A stretch of DNA of 64,000 nucleotides, taken from NCBI GenBank assembly GCA_023657425.1, contig JAGTJW010000001.1, positions 1,240,001 to 1,304,000 of the forward strand, in the 5' to 3' direction. The notes under the pieces are model-generated. The model was not told where the DNA came from and did not search any database. It saw only the letters and a list, made by a program, of their open reading frames with translations. Each line of letters begins with the position of its first letter. Within the stretch, counting starts at the first letter, position 1. This DNA comes from Ideonella sp. WA131b. Its GTDB lineage: Bacteria; Pseudomonadota; Gammaproteobacteria; Burkholderiales; Burkholderiaceae_C. Positions 18,233 to 26,562 of this stretch are shown piece after piece. A program made the translations under genes and the position numbers.

Positions 18233-18628
18233 ATGCCGATCAAGAAATCCGACCGCTACGCCAAGCTCTGGGCCAGCTGCGACGAACTGCGCGGCGGCAT
18301 GGACGCCAGCCGGTACATGGACTACGTGCTGGTGATGCTGTTCATCAAGTACGTCAGCGACAAGTACGCCGGCCAGCCCTTTGCCCCCATCCAGATCCCG
18401 CCCGGCGCCAGCTTCGCCGACATGGTGGCGCTCAAGGGCCGCAGCGACATCGGCGACCAGATCAACAAGACCATCATCCGCCCGCTCGAAGAGGCCACCA
18501 TGACCACATTGGGCTACGCCTTGAACGCACCGCAGGTCGTGCGGCAGAAGGCCAGCCGGGGGCAGGGCGATGCGGTGGTTCACATCAGCAGCGCGGCACT
18601 TGGCAGTGTGTCGCTGTCAAGTGCCTGA
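18233..18628 (+). pseudogene. Type I restriction-modification methylase HsdM, N-terminal remnant
   Basis: The first ~85 residues (SDRYAKLWASCDELRGGMDASRYMDYVLVMLFIKYVSDKYA, given here in part) match the HsdM N-terminal helical domain (N6_N). After IRPLEEA the frame changes to unrelated sequence, and the catalytic NPPF-bearing methylase domain is absent. No hsdS or hsdR lies nearby. It is a decayed piece of a type I system and marks a former defence locus. Confidence 0.8.
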
Positions 18629-18714
18629 TTTCAAAGGGGTCTGGCGACCGTCTTTCCAGATCCTGCGCCCATCGTCTGCAGATCTCCGCGTCCCCCCCGC
18701 ACGCGACTATTGCG

Positions 18715-18755
18715 TTTTATCTCGAAATCGATAAATTACCGATCTCCGGATAAAA
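18715..18755 (+). promoter_or_regulatory. Imperfect palindromic operator over a probable promoter of the AAA gene
   Basis: Arms TTTTATCTCGAAATCG (18715–18730) and CGATCTCCGGATAAAA (18740–18755) match at 13 of 16 positions around a 9-base AT-rich centre. The patch is strikingly AT-rich compared with its surroundings. TTGCGT at 18710–18715 and the ATAAAT region near 18731 could serve as -35 and -10. The site lies 12 bases before the ATG of the ATPase gene, so autoregulation or control by an unlinked repressor is plausible. Confidence 0.5.
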
Positions 18756-18767
18756 CATGATAGTCCC

Positions 18768-19955
18768 ATGATCGTCTACCCCCGCACGGCCCTGGCCCGG
18801 GACATGGTGGCCGCCCTGCAAGGACGGGCGCTGCTGGGCGACGCGCACAACGGCCTGTTCCTGGCCGCGCCCCGGCGCACCGGCAAGAGCACCTTCTTGC
18901 AGGGCGATCTTGCGCCCGCGCTGCAGGCCGCGGGCGTGGAGGTGGTGTACGTGGACCTGTGGGCCGACCCGCGGCGCGATCCCGGCGCGCTGATCGCCGA
19001 GGCCATCGCCCGCGCGCTGCAGCCCCACCTGGGCGTGGTGGCGCGCGCCGCCCGCAAGGCCGGCGTGAAGGCCGTGAAGGTGGCCGGCGCGCTGGACATC
19101 GACACCAGCAAGATCGGCCAGGTCGACGGCCTGACGCTGGTGGACGCCCTGCGAACCCTGCTGCAGCAGGCCGGCCGGCCGGTGGCGCTGATCGTGGACG
19201 AAGCCCAGCACGCGCTCACCAGCGAGGCCGGTGAAGCCGCCATGACAGCGCTGAAGTCCGCCCGCGACCAGCTCAACCAGCCGGGGCAGGTGAACCTGAT
19301 GCTCGTGATGTCCGGCTCCGACCGCGACAAGCTGCTGCGCCTGGTGGTGAGCGCTGGCGCCCCTTTCTACGGCTCGCAGATCCAGGCGCTGCCGCCGCTG
19401 GACACCGACTTCATCGCCCACGTGGCGGCGCTGGTCGAGGGCCAGCGGCCCGACTTGAAGCCGGTGGACCGCGCCGCGCTGCAAGCCGCCTTCACCCAAT
19501 TTGGCCACCGGCCGCAGTTCTTCATGGCCGCCCTGGGCGCGGTGCTCAGCCCGCTGGCGGGCATCAGCGGGCGCTTCGAGCCGGCGCTGCAGCAGGCGGC
19601 GCTGGCACAGCAGCAGCAGGACGAAGCGCAGATGGAGTCCGACTACGCGGGCCTGAAACCCAGCGAACAGGCCGTGCTGTGGCGCATGCTGGAACAAGGC
19701 CCGCGCTTCCGCCCCTACGACGCCGAGGCGCTGCGCTTCTACCGCGACAAGCTGGGCCGCCCGATGAGCGCGCAGCAGGCGCAGCGTGCGCTGAAGGCGC
19801 TGCGTGAACGCAGCCCGGCGCAGGTGTGGAAATCGGCCCGCGGCGAGTACGCGGTGGAAGACGCGGCCATGCACCGCTGGTTCCAGGGCCGCGTGGCCGC
19901 AGGGACTTGGCCACCCGTGCCGCCGCAGGGGACACTGGCGCTGGAAGACGGCTGA
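18768..19955 (+). CDS. AAA/STAND-like ATP-binding protein
   Basis: A 395-residue single P-loop ATPase similar to archaeal-type ATPases. Walker A is LAAPRRTGKST (about residues 33–43) and Walker B is ALIVDEAQHA (about 142–151). The C-terminal half has winged-helix-like segments (SEQAVLWRMLEQG, MSAQQAQRALKALRERSPAQVW). It is alone, preceded by an hsdM remnant and a palindromic promoter. Such orphan ATPases often sit in defence or mobile islands. I do not know its function. Confidence 0.75.
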   Translation: MIVYPRTALARDMVAALQGRALLGDAHNGLFLAAPRRTGKSTFLQGDLAPALQAAGVEVVYVDLWADPRRDPGALIAEAIARALQPHLGVVARAARKAGVKAVKVAGALDIDTSKIGQVDGLTLVDALRTLLQQAGRPVALIVDEAQHALTSEAGEAAMTALKSARDQLNQPGQVNLMLVMSGSDRDKLLRLVVSAGAPFYGSQIQALPPLDTDFIAHVAALVEGQRPDLKPVDRAALQAAFTQFGHRPQFFMAALGAVLSPLAGISGRFEPALQQAALAQQQQDEAQMESDYAGLKPSEQAVLWRMLEQGPRFRPYDAEALRFYRDKLGRPMSAQQAQRALKALRERSPAQVWKSARGEYAVEDAAMHRWFQGRVAAGTWPPVPPQGTLALEDG

Positions 19956-20059
19956 TGCGGCGCTCGCCGAGCCGGGCCCTTGCCGTCAACGGCCCCCACG
20001 GCCACGGGATCCGGCCGGGGATGGTGCAATAGCGCCCCTTCACGAGACCCCCGCCCGCC

Positions 20060-20632
20060 ATGGCCAACCGCCTCACCCAGATCGCCACCCGCACCGGAGA
20101 CGACGGCAGCACCGGCCTGGGCGACGGCACGCGCGTGCCCAAGAGCCACCTGCGCGTGGCCGCCATGGGCGACGTCGACGAACTCAACTCCAGCCTGGGC
20201 GTGCTGCTGGCCGAGCCGCTGCCGGCCGACGTGCGCGAGCTGCTCGTCACCGTCCAGCACGAGCTGTTCAACCTGGGCGGCGAGCTCTCCATCCCAGGCT
20301 ACGTGCTGCTGAAGGAGGCCGCCGTGCTGCGCCTGGACGAGGCCCTGGCGGCCTACAACGAGCAGCTGCCGCGCCTGAAGGAGTTCATCCTGCCGGCGGG
20401 CGCGCGCAGCGCCGCCCTGGCGCATGTGTCGCGCACCATCGCCCGCCGCGCCGAGCGCAGCCTGGTGGCGCTGGTGGCGGACGAGGCCGTGAACGAGGCG
20501 CCGCGCCAGTACCTCAACCGCCTGTCGGACCTGATGTTCGTGCTGGCGCGCGTGCTCAACCGCGCCAACCTCGACGGGCTGGGCGGCGACGACGTCTACT
20601 GGAAGAGCGAGCGGCTGGCGCGCGAGGGTTGA
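20060..20632 (+). CDS. Cob(I)alamin adenosyltransferase, PduO type
   Basis: A 190-residue ATP:corrinoid adenosyltransferase that makes adenosylcobalamin. The N-terminal ATP-binding signature TRTGDDGSTGLGDGTRVPKSHLRVAAMGDVDELNS (in part) is canonical. The C-terminal helices hold SRTIARRAERSLVAL and YLNRLSDLMFVLAR. Length matches the PduO catalytic domain alone. It is convergent with the ParA-like gene, 12 bases away. No other cobalamin gene is in the window. Confidence 0.95.
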   Translation: MANRLTQIATRTGDDGSTGLGDGTRVPKSHLRVAAMGDVDELNSSLGVLLAEPLPADVRELLVTVQHELFNLGGELSIPGYVLLKEAAVLRLDEALAAYNEQLPRLKEFILPAGARSAALAHVSRTIARRAERSLVALVADEAVNEAPRQYLNRLSDLMFVLARVLNRANLDGLGGDDVYWKSERLAREG

Positions 20633-20644
20633 AGACCGCGCCGC

Positions 20645-21370
20645 TCAGGGCGCGGCCTTGGCCAGTTCGCCGAAGGCGTGGGCCAGCCACATCTTCAGGC
20701 GCTGGCGCTCCATCAGGCCCAGGCCCGGGCCGTCCAGCCCGGTGAGGTGGCGCGCCGCCCAGAAGCTGGCGTTGCGCGCATCGATCTTCTGCACCACGGC
20801 GTCGTGCAGCCGGCGGATGCGCACGACCTTGGCGCCCAGGCCCAGCGCACGTTCGAGCTGGCCCGAGCGCTCGAGCATGCCGAAGTCGTCGCCGCGCAGC
20901 TCGTTGAGCACCAGCACGTGGTGCAGGCGCTGGCCGAAGCGGTCGAGCAGCCGCTCCAGCAGGTCCACCGAGTCGCGGCCGGCGTCCATCACGTGCCAGT
21001 ACTGCAGCACGAGGCCGGAGAGGTCGGCCATGTCGAGCACGCCGGACTCGTCCATCCACTTCACCAGCGGCTCGTGCGTCTGCGCGGCCAGGTCCACCAG
21101 CACGCGGCGGCCGGGCTGCTCCACCGCGCTCTCGATGATCTTGTCCAGCGCCTCGAAGCGGTCGGCCAGCGCCGGGCTGGCGTAGTCCGTGTAGAAGCGC
21201 AGCAGTGAGCCGTGAGAGCGGTCGGTGTCGAAGCCGATCCAGGGCAGCTCGTTGTCGATGAAGTGCTGCGCCAGCAGCCGCGCCAACATCGACTTGCCGA
21301 CACCGCCTTTCTCGCCGCCGATCAGGTGGACCTTGGTGGCAGGGGGCGTTACAAGGACGGGGACTTCCAT
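20645..21370 (-). CDS. ParA/MinD-like P-loop ATPase
   Basis: A 241-residue cytosolic ATPase with the deviant Walker A GGEKGGVGKSMLARLLAQ, as in ParA/MinD/Mrp proteins. The switch region IGFDTDRSHGSLLRFY follows. The middle part (LLQ-YWHVMDAGRDSV, HHVLVLNELRGDDFG) handles the second nucleotide-binding half. No ParB or chromosome-partition partner is adjacent, so it is an orphan whose cargo is unknown. A possible small gene lies 18 bases upstream and may be co-transcribed. Confidence 0.85.
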   Translation of the reverse strand: MEVPVLVTPPATKVHLIGGEKGGVGKSMLARLLAQHFIDNELPWIGFDTDRSHGSLLRFYTDYASPALADRFEALDKIIESAVEQPGRRVLVDLAAQTHEPLVKWMDESGVLDMADLSGLVLQYWHVMDAGRDSVDLLERLLDRFGQRLHHVLVLNELRGDDFGMLERSGQLERALGLGAKVVRIRRLHDAVVQKIDARNASFWAARHLTGLDGPGLGLMERQRLKMWLAHAFGELAKAAP

Positions 21371-21388
21371 GGCGGGGCTCGTCGGGGC

Positions 21389-21544
21389 TCAGTCGGGTTG
21401 GCGCGGATTCTGCCCCGCGCCCGGGGCTGCGGCGTCCAGCACCGCGAACTCCTCGCGGATCTCCGCGCGGCGCGTGGCCAGGCCGCGGGCGTAGAGGGCG
21501 TCGAGATTGCGCGGATCCTGCCGGTCGTTGGGGTGATCCCTCAT
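21389..21544 (-). CDS. Small hypothetical protein (51 residues)
   Basis: A short open frame starting MRDHPNDRQDPRNLDALYARG, polar and helical, located between aroG and the ParA-like gene on the same strand. It begins 21 bases after aroG and ends 18 bases before the ATPase start, so it fills the gap exactly. Codon use resembles its neighbours. No family is recognised. Confidence 0.45.
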   Translation of the reverse strand: MRDHPNDRQDPRNLDALYARGLATRRAEIREEFAVLDAAAPGAGQNPRQPD

Positions 21545-21564
21545 GGGGGCAGCACAACCAGCCG

Positions 21565-22689
21565 TCAGCGCGCGCGCCGCCGTGTCTTCACCGCCTGCGC
21601 AAGCCCTTCGAGCACGCCCACCGTGTCGGCCCAGTCGATGCAGGCGTCGGTGATGCTCTGGCCGTAGGCCAGCTGCGACGCGTCGTCCTTGCCCGGGGTG
21701 AACTTCTGCGCGCCGCCGTTGAGGTGACTTTCCAGCATGACGCCGAAGATGCAGCGGTTGCCGGCGGCGATCTGGCCGCCCACGTCCTTCATCACCTCGA
21801 TCTGGCGCTGGTGATGCTTGCTGCTGTTGGCGTGGCTGGCGTCGATCATCAGCCGGCACGGCAGTTTCGCGGCCTCGATCTCGGCGCAGGCCGCGGCCAC
21901 GTGGGCGGCATCAAAGTTGGGCGCCTTGCCACCGCGCAGGATGACGTGGCAGTCCTTGTTGCCCTTGGTCTCGACGATGGCGACCTGGCCGTTCTTGTGC
22001 ACAGACAGGAAGTGGTGCCCGCGCGCCGCCGCCTGGATGGCGTCGATGGCGATCTTGATGTTGCCGTCGGTGCCGTTCTTGAAGCCCACCGGGGCGCTCA
22101 GGCCGCTGGCCAGCTCGCGGTGCACCTGGCTCTCGGTGGTGCGCGCGCCGATCGCACCCCAGGCGATGAGGTCGCCGATGTACTGCGGGCTGATGACGTC
22201 GAGGAACTCGCTGCCCGCGGGCACGCCCTGGCGATTGATGTCCACCAGCAGCTGCCGCGCGATGCGCAGGCCCTCGTGGATGCGGTAGCTCTCGTCGAGG
22301 TAGGGGTCGTTGATCAGGCCCTTCCAGCCCACGGTGGTGCGCGGCTTCTCGAAATACACGCGCATCACCACCTCCAGATCGCCGGCATGGCGATCGCGCT
22401 CGGCCTTGAGCTTGCGGGCGTAGTCCAGCGCCGCGGCGGGGTCGTGGATGCTGCAGGGGCCGACGATCACGAGCAGCCGGTCGTCCTCGCCCTGCATCAC
22501 CCGGCGGATGCGCTGGCGGGTGTCGCCCACCAGCGCCTCCACCGGGGTGTCAGCGATCGGGAAGAAACGGATCAGGTGCTCCGGTGGCGGCAGCGGCGTG
22601 ACGTCGCGGATGCGCTGATCGTCGGTCTGGCTGGTGCGTTCCGACAGCGCCAGGCGTTCGTCGGGGGGGGTGGCGGATTTCGGGCTCAC
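21565..22689 (-). CDS. aroG: 3-deoxy-7-phosphoheptulonate synthase (class I DAHP synthase)
   Basis: A 374-residue enzyme for the first step of the shikimate pathway (PEP plus erythrose-4-phosphate). Hallmarks are VIVGPCSIHDP, MRVYFEKPRTTVGWKGLINDP, VGFKNGTDGN, HVILRGGKAPNF and LMIDASHANSSKHH. These match the AroG/AroF/AroH group, which is feedback-inhibited by aromatic amino acids. The GTG at 22689 is chosen because the sequence upstream is the leader/attenuator region and not conserved protein. Expression is very likely controlled by the aromatic leader peptide and terminator described separately. Confidence 0.96.
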   Translation of the reverse strand: MSPKSATPPDERLALSERTSQTDDQRIRDVTPLPPPEHLIRFFPIADTPVEALVGDTRQRIRRVMQGEDDRLLVIVGPCSIHDPAAALDYARKLKAERDRHAGDLEVVMRVYFEKPRTTVGWKGLINDPYLDESYRIHEGLRIARQLLVDINRQGVPAGSEFLDVISPQYIGDLIAWGAIGARTTESQVHRELASGLSAPVGFKNGTDGNIKIAIDAIQAAARGHHFLSVHKNGQVAIVETKGNKDCHVILRGGKAPNFDAAHVAAACAEIEAAKLPCRLMIDASHANSSKHHQRQIEVMKDVGGQIAAGNRCIFGVMLESHLNGGAQKFTPGKDDASQLAYGQSITDACIDWADTVGVLEGLAQAVKTRRRAR

Positions 22690-22731
22690 GGGACGGCTTC
22701 CTCGGTGGGGCCGGGGTCTGCGGCGGGCAAC

Positions 22732-22758
22732 AAAAAACCGCCGGGGCTGCCGGCGGTT
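22732..22758 (-). terminator. Attenuator terminator upstream of aroG
   Basis: On the minus strand a perfect 9-bp stem (AACCGCCGG / CCGGCGGTT) with a 5-base loop is followed by six T residues. It lies 30 bases after the leader peptide stop and 42 bases before the aroG start, so it would end transcription before aroG. A CGGCGG inside the leader coding sequence (22813–22808) can pair with CCGCCG of the first arm, which provides an alternative antiterminator-like structure. Confidence 0.88.
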
Positions 22759-22787
22759 CCTGGGGGTTTGCGTCTGCTGTGTTCTGC

Positions 22788-22862
22788 CTACGCTTTTGCC
22801 TCTCCAGCCGCCGTGCGGTGCGAGAACCAAAAGTACGAAAAATAGAACGCCGCGGAACGCAT
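22788..22862 (-). CDS. Aromatic-amino-acid leader peptide of the aroG attenuator
   Basis: A 24-codon frame from ATG 22862 to TAG 22790. Residues 6–13 read FYFSYFWF, so seven of eight codons specify Phe, Tyr or Trp. An intrinsic terminator lies directly downstream, and aroG follows. This is the classic layout of translation-coupled attenuation: ribosome stalling when charged Phe/Tyr/Trp tRNA is scarce would favour read-through. There is no strong Shine-Dalgarno sequence, which is the main weak point. Confidence 0.85.
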   Translation of the reverse strand: MRSAAFYFSYFWFSHRTAAGEAKA

Positions 22863-22891
22863 GGCCGGGAATGTAGCACGCGCGCGGCGCT

Positions 22892-23422
22892 TCAGAAGCT
22901 GGAGCCCATAGCGACCGTCCGCTGCGGCGCCAGGCGCACCTTGCCCATGCCTACGCGCAGCTCGGGCAGTCCGGCGTCGATGTCGGTGAGTGCGACGCGC
23001 TGGGCCCAAGGGTCGGCGAGCGGGGGCGACAAGGTCGCGTTGCCGAGTGGGGCGCCGAGCTTGAACGAGAAGCGCAGCCCGCCGTGGCCCTGGTGGCCCC
23101 AGCCGAGGCCCAAGTAGGGCATCGACGACGGCAACCTGACCGTCACCTTGAAGCCGTCGGCCGAGGCCGTGAGGTCGCGGGTGTTGCCCACGGCGATGCT
23201 GCCGCCGGAGCCGTTGGCCAGCAGGTCCAGGGAGTACCGGCTGCGGGTGAGGCCGCCGGTGAAGCGGGCGTTGCCGTCGGGCACGAACCAGTCGCCCGGC
23301 AGCCCGCCCTTCACACGCAGCTCGCCCGCCCGGGCAGCGCCCACCGACAGCAGCAGCGCGGCGCCGATGCTGGCCACGGCCACGATGGCCGAAACGGTAC
23401 GGATGACCTGCTGTTCGCGCAT
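22892..23422 (-). CDS. Hypothetical exported protein, possible small outer-membrane barrel
   Basis: A 176-residue protein with a clear signal peptide (hydrophobic VIRTVSAIVAVASIGAALLL, then ARA). The mature part is rich in Gly and alternating hydrophobic residues. MPYLGLGWGHQGHGGLRFSFKLG resembles strands of small outer-membrane barrels in Burkholderiales, and the last residue is Phe, as in many outer-membrane proteins. No named family is assigned. The frame extends upstream to 23503, but the ATG at 23422 directly precedes the signal sequence. Confidence 0.6.
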   Translation of the reverse strand: MREQQVIRTVSAIVAVASIGAALLLSVGAARAGELRVKGGLPGDWFVPDGNARFTGGLTRSRYSLDLLANGSGGSIAVGNTRDLTASADGFKVTVRLPSSMPYLGLGWGHQGHGGLRFSFKLGAPLGNATLSPPLADPWAQRVALTDIDAGLPELRVGMGKVRLAPQRTVAMGSSF

Positions 23423-23582
23423 GGTGGCGGCTCCTGGGGCTCGACACGGGTCGATCAGGTCATTCTCGGCAGGCGCGCGGCGCGGCTTGAGCGAATCAGC
23501 CACGCGAACACGGTGCTTCTTGACGCCCAGGTTTGCCGGACGCGGGTTCCGGCGCGCTCTCGGCCGGGTGGACGACGCGGCC

Positions 23583-24785
23583 TCAGTGCCCCGGCGTCGT
23601 GAAGCCGGCCGCCGCCAGCCGCGCCAAGACCTCGTCGACGTGCTCGCGGTTGCGCGTCTGCAGCACCAGTTCGACCTCCACGTGTTGCGCGGTCAGCGTG
23701 CTGAAGGCGCGCTGGTGGTGGACCTCGTCGATGTTCGCGCCGGCCTCGGCCACCACGGCGGTGATGCGGGCCAGCACGCCGGGCGTGTCGCGCGCCGCCA
23801 CGCGAATGCGCGCCAGCCGGCCGGCGCGCACCATGCCGCGTTCGACGATGCGGGCCAGCAGCAGCGGGTCGATGTTGCCGCCGCACAGCACCAGGCCCAC
23901 GCGGCGACCGGCAAAGGTCTCGGGGTGGCGCAGCAGCGCGGCCAGGCCGGCCGCGCCCGCGCCCTCGACCACGGTCTTCTCGATCTCCAGCAGCATCAGC
24001 ACGGCCTGCTCGATGTCGCCTTCATCCACCAGCAGCAGGTCGTCCACGCGCTCGCCGATCAGCGCCTGCGTCAGCCGCCCGGGCTGGCCCACGGCGATGC
24101 CCTCGGCGATGGTGCTGGCGCCCTGCGGATGCGCCGTGCCCTTGATGGCGTTGAACATGGCCGGAAAACGCGCCGTCTGCACGCCCACGATGCGGATGCC
24201 CGGCTGAATGGCGCGCGCCGCGGTGGCGATGCCGCTGATGAGCCCGCCGCCGCCGACCGCGATGAGCAGCGTGTCGAGATCGGGCTGAGCCGCCAGCATC
24301 TCCAGGCCGATGGTGCCCTGCCCGGCGATCACGGCGGCGTCGTCGAAGGGATGCACGAAGGTGAGGCCCTGCTCGTGGGCCAGCTGCAACGCGCGCTCGC
24401 TCGCGGCGTCGAAGGTCTCGCCGTGCAGCACCACCTCGGCGCCGAAGCCGCGCGTGCGCTCCACCTTCACCATCGGCGTGTGTTGCGGCATCACGATCAC
24501 GGCGCGCAGGCCCAGCCGCGCGGCGTGGTGCGCCAGGCCCTGGGCGTGGTTGCCGGCGCTGGCGGCGATCACGCCGCGGGGCCGCTCGCCGCTGGCCAGC
24601 AAGGTGGCCAGCTTGTTGAGCGCGCCGCGCTCCTTGAACGAAGCCGTGAACTGCAGGTTCTCGAACTTCAGGAACACGCGGCAGCCGGTGATCTGCCCGA
24701 GCGTGAGGCTTTCGACGCAGGGCGTGTCGAGCACATGCCCGCGCAGCCGCTGCGCAGCCGCCTCGATGTGCGCCAGCGAAACCAA
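23583..24785 (-). CDS. ilvA: Threonine ammonia-lyase with C-terminal ACT domain
   Basis: A roughly 400-residue PLP enzyme making 2-oxobutanoate from threonine. The PLP lysine lies in TASFKERGALNKL, the substrate Asn loop in AASAGNHAQGLAHHA, and the phosphate-binding loop in AVGGGGLISGIA. An ACT domain (RVAARDTPGVLARITAVVAEAGANIDE) ends the protein, as in the short IlvA/TdcB-like type. The 5' end is unusual: homology stops at LVSLAHIEAAAQ, directly where an 87-bp repeat array begins. A TTG at 24785 is the start given. An alternative ATG at 25046 would read through all three repeats in frame. Confidence 0.88.
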   Translation of the reverse strand: MVSLAHIEAAAQRLRGHVLDTPCVESLTLGQITGCRVFLKFENLQFTASFKERGALNKLATLLASGERPRGVIAASAGNHAQGLAHHAARLGLRAVIVMPQHTPMVKVERTRGFGAEVVLHGETFDAASERALQLAHEQGLTFVHPFDDAAVIAGQGTIGLEMLAAQPDLDTLLIAVGGGGLISGIATAARAIQPGIRIVGVQTARFPAMFNAIKGTAHPQGASTIAEGIAVGQPGRLTQALIGERVDDLLLVDEGDIEQAVLMLLEIEKTVVEGAGAAGLAALLRHPETFAGRRVGLVLCGGNIDPLLLARIVERGMVRAGRLARIRVAARDTPGVLARITAVVAEAGANIDEVHHQRAFSTLTAQHVEVELVLQTRNREHVDEVLARLAAAGFTTPGH

Positions 24786-24789
24786 GTCC

Positions 24790-25044
24790 CCCGCCGCGGA
24801 ACCGGCTTCGCCGGTCCGCTGGCGGGCGGCCCCCTCGGGGGGTAGCGAGCGCAGCGAGCTTGGGGGCTCCACGCTTCCCGCCGCGGAACCGGCTTCGCCG
24901 GGCCGCTGGCGGGCGGCCCCCTCGGGGGGTAGCGAGCGGAGCGAGCTTGGGGGCTCCACGCTTCCCGCCGCGGAACCGGCTTCGCCGGGCCGCTGGCGGG
25001 CGGCCCCCTCGGGGGGTAGCGAGCGCAGCGAGCTTGGGGGCTCC
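24790..25044. repeat. Three tandem copies of an 87-bp repeat at the ilvA 5' end
   Basis: Copies begin at 24790, 24877 and 24964 with CCCGCCGCGGAACCGGCTTC, and each ends with GAGCTTGGGGGCTCC. They are almost identical. The unit is 29 codons with no stop in the ilvA frame, so the coding frame stays open into ilvA. The same element core (GCGGCCCCCTCGGGGGGTAG, itself an inverted repeat) is a dispersed intergenic repeat in several Burkholderiales. It separates tldD from ilvA. Confidence 0.95.
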
Positions 25045-25046
25045 AT

Positions 25047-26522
25047 CTACGCCGTGCCGCCCACGGTGAGGCGCTCGATGCGCAGCGTCGGTTGCCCCAC
25101 GCCCACCGGCACGCTCTGGCCCTCCTTGCCGCACACGCCCACACCGGTGTCGAGCTCGAGGTCGTTGCCGATCATGCTTACGCGCGTCATCGCCTCGGGG
25201 CCGTTGCCGATGAGCGTGGCACCCTTCACCGGGTAGAGGATCCTGCCGTTCTCCACCCAGAAGGCCTCGCTGGCGGAGAACACGAACTTGCCGCTGGTGA
25301 TGTCGACCTGGCCGCCGCCGAAGTTGGTGGCGTACAGGCCGCGCTTGATGCTGCCGACGATCTCTTCCTTCTTCTTGTCGCCGGCCAGCATGTAGGTGTT
25401 GGTCATGCGCGGCATCGGCAGGTGGGCATAGCTCTCGCGGCGGCCGTTGCCCGTCGGCTTCACGCCCATCAGGCGGGCGTTCAGGCTGTCCTGGATGTAG
25501 CCCTTGAGGATGCCGTCCTCGATGAGCACGTTGCGCTGGCTGGCGTGTCCCTCGTCGTCGATGTTGAGGCTGCCGCGGCGGTCGGGCAGCGTGCCGTCGT
25601 CGAGCACCGTCACGCCCCGGGCCGCCACGCGCTGACCGATGCGTCCGCTGAAGGTGCTGGAGCCCTTGCGGTTGAAGTCCCCCTCCAGGCCGTGGCCCAC
25701 GGCCTCGTGCAGCAGCACGCCGGGCCAGCCCGGGCCCAGGACCACCGTCATCTCGCCGGCCGGCGCGGGGCGGCTGTCCAGGTTGGTGAGCGCCGCCGTG
25801 ACGGCGTGGTCGACGTACTGCGCGATCACGGCATCGGTGAAGTAGCCCAGGCCGAAGCGGCCGCCGCCCCCGCCATTGCCGACTTCCCGCTTCAGCTCGC
25901 CCTTGACCGTCTGCTCGGCGATCACGGTCACGCTCAGCCGCACCAGGGGCCGCACGTCGGCGGCGCGCGTGCCGTCGGCGCGCGCCACCAGCACCACGTC
26001 GTACTCGGCGCCCACGCTGGCCATCACCTGCACGACGCGCGGGTCCTTGGCGCGGGCGAGCTTCTCCACCTTCTCCAGCAGCGCCACCTTCTGCGTGCTG
26101 TCGAGCGTGCCGATGGGGTCCATCGGCGCGTAGAGCAGCCGGCTCTTCGCGACCTTGGGCGCGCGCGCCAGCTTCACGCGGCGCTGCTGACCCGCCGCGG
26201 CGATGGTGCGCACCGTGCGTGCAGCGTCCATCAGCGCCTCGGGCGAGAGGTCGTCGCTGTAGGCGAAGGCGGTCTTCTCGCCGGCCACGGCGCGCACGCC
26301 CACGCCCTGGTCGATGCTGAAGCTGCCGCTCTTGACGATGCCCTCCTCCAGGCTCCAGCCCTCGTGGCGCGTGGTCTGGAAGTAGAGGTCGGCGTCGTCG
26401 ACGCGGTGCTCGCCGATGAGCGCCAGCGCATGCGCCAGCGTGGCCTCGCCCAGCCCGAAGGGCTCGAGCATCAGCTGCTGGGCCAAGGCCAGGCGTTCGA
26501 GGGTGGGTTCGCGGGAGATCAT
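25047..26522 (-). CDS. tldD: Metalloprotease TldD
   Basis: A 491-residue subunit of the TldD/TldE (PmbA) zinc protease, which processes peptide substrates such as microcins and CcdA. The zinc motif HEAVGHGLEGD is intact. Other family stretches are GVGVRAVAGEKTAFAYS, FNRKGSSTFSGRIG, NIDDEGHASQRNVLIEDG and SASEAFWVENGRILYPVKGATLIGNG. TldE is not in the window. A GTG six bases upstream (26528) is an alternative start. The stop is directly followed by the ATG of the repeat-extended ilvA frame. Confidence 0.96.
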   Translation of the reverse strand: MISREPTLERLALAQQLMLEPFGLGEATLAHALALIGEHRVDDADLYFQTTRHEGWSLEEGIVKSGSFSIDQGVGVRAVAGEKTAFAYSDDLSPEALMDAARTVRTIAAAGQQRRVKLARAPKVAKSRLLYAPMDPIGTLDSTQKVALLEKVEKLARAKDPRVVQVMASVGAEYDVVLVARADGTRAADVRPLVRLSVTVIAEQTVKGELKREVGNGGGGGRFGLGYFTDAVIAQYVDHAVTAALTNLDSRPAPAGEMTVVLGPGWPGVLLHEAVGHGLEGDFNRKGSSTFSGRIGQRVAARGVTVLDDGTLPDRRGSLNIDDEGHASQRNVLIEDGILKGYIQDSLNARLMGVKPTGNGRRESYAHLPMPRMTNTYMLAGDKKKEEIVGSIKRGLYATNFGGGQVDITSGKFVFSASEAFWVENGRILYPVKGATLIGNGPEAMTRVSMIGNDLELDTGVGVCGKEGQSVPVGVGQPTLRIERLTVGGTA

Positions 26523-26562
26523 CGGCACGGCCTTTCGTCAGGGCCCCGACCGGGGCTCGAAT

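Noticed and set aside
24790..25044. CRISPR or satellite-encoded gene at the 87-bp repeats
   Set aside because: Only three tandem copies, no spacers, and the element resembles a known type of dispersed intergenic repeat.
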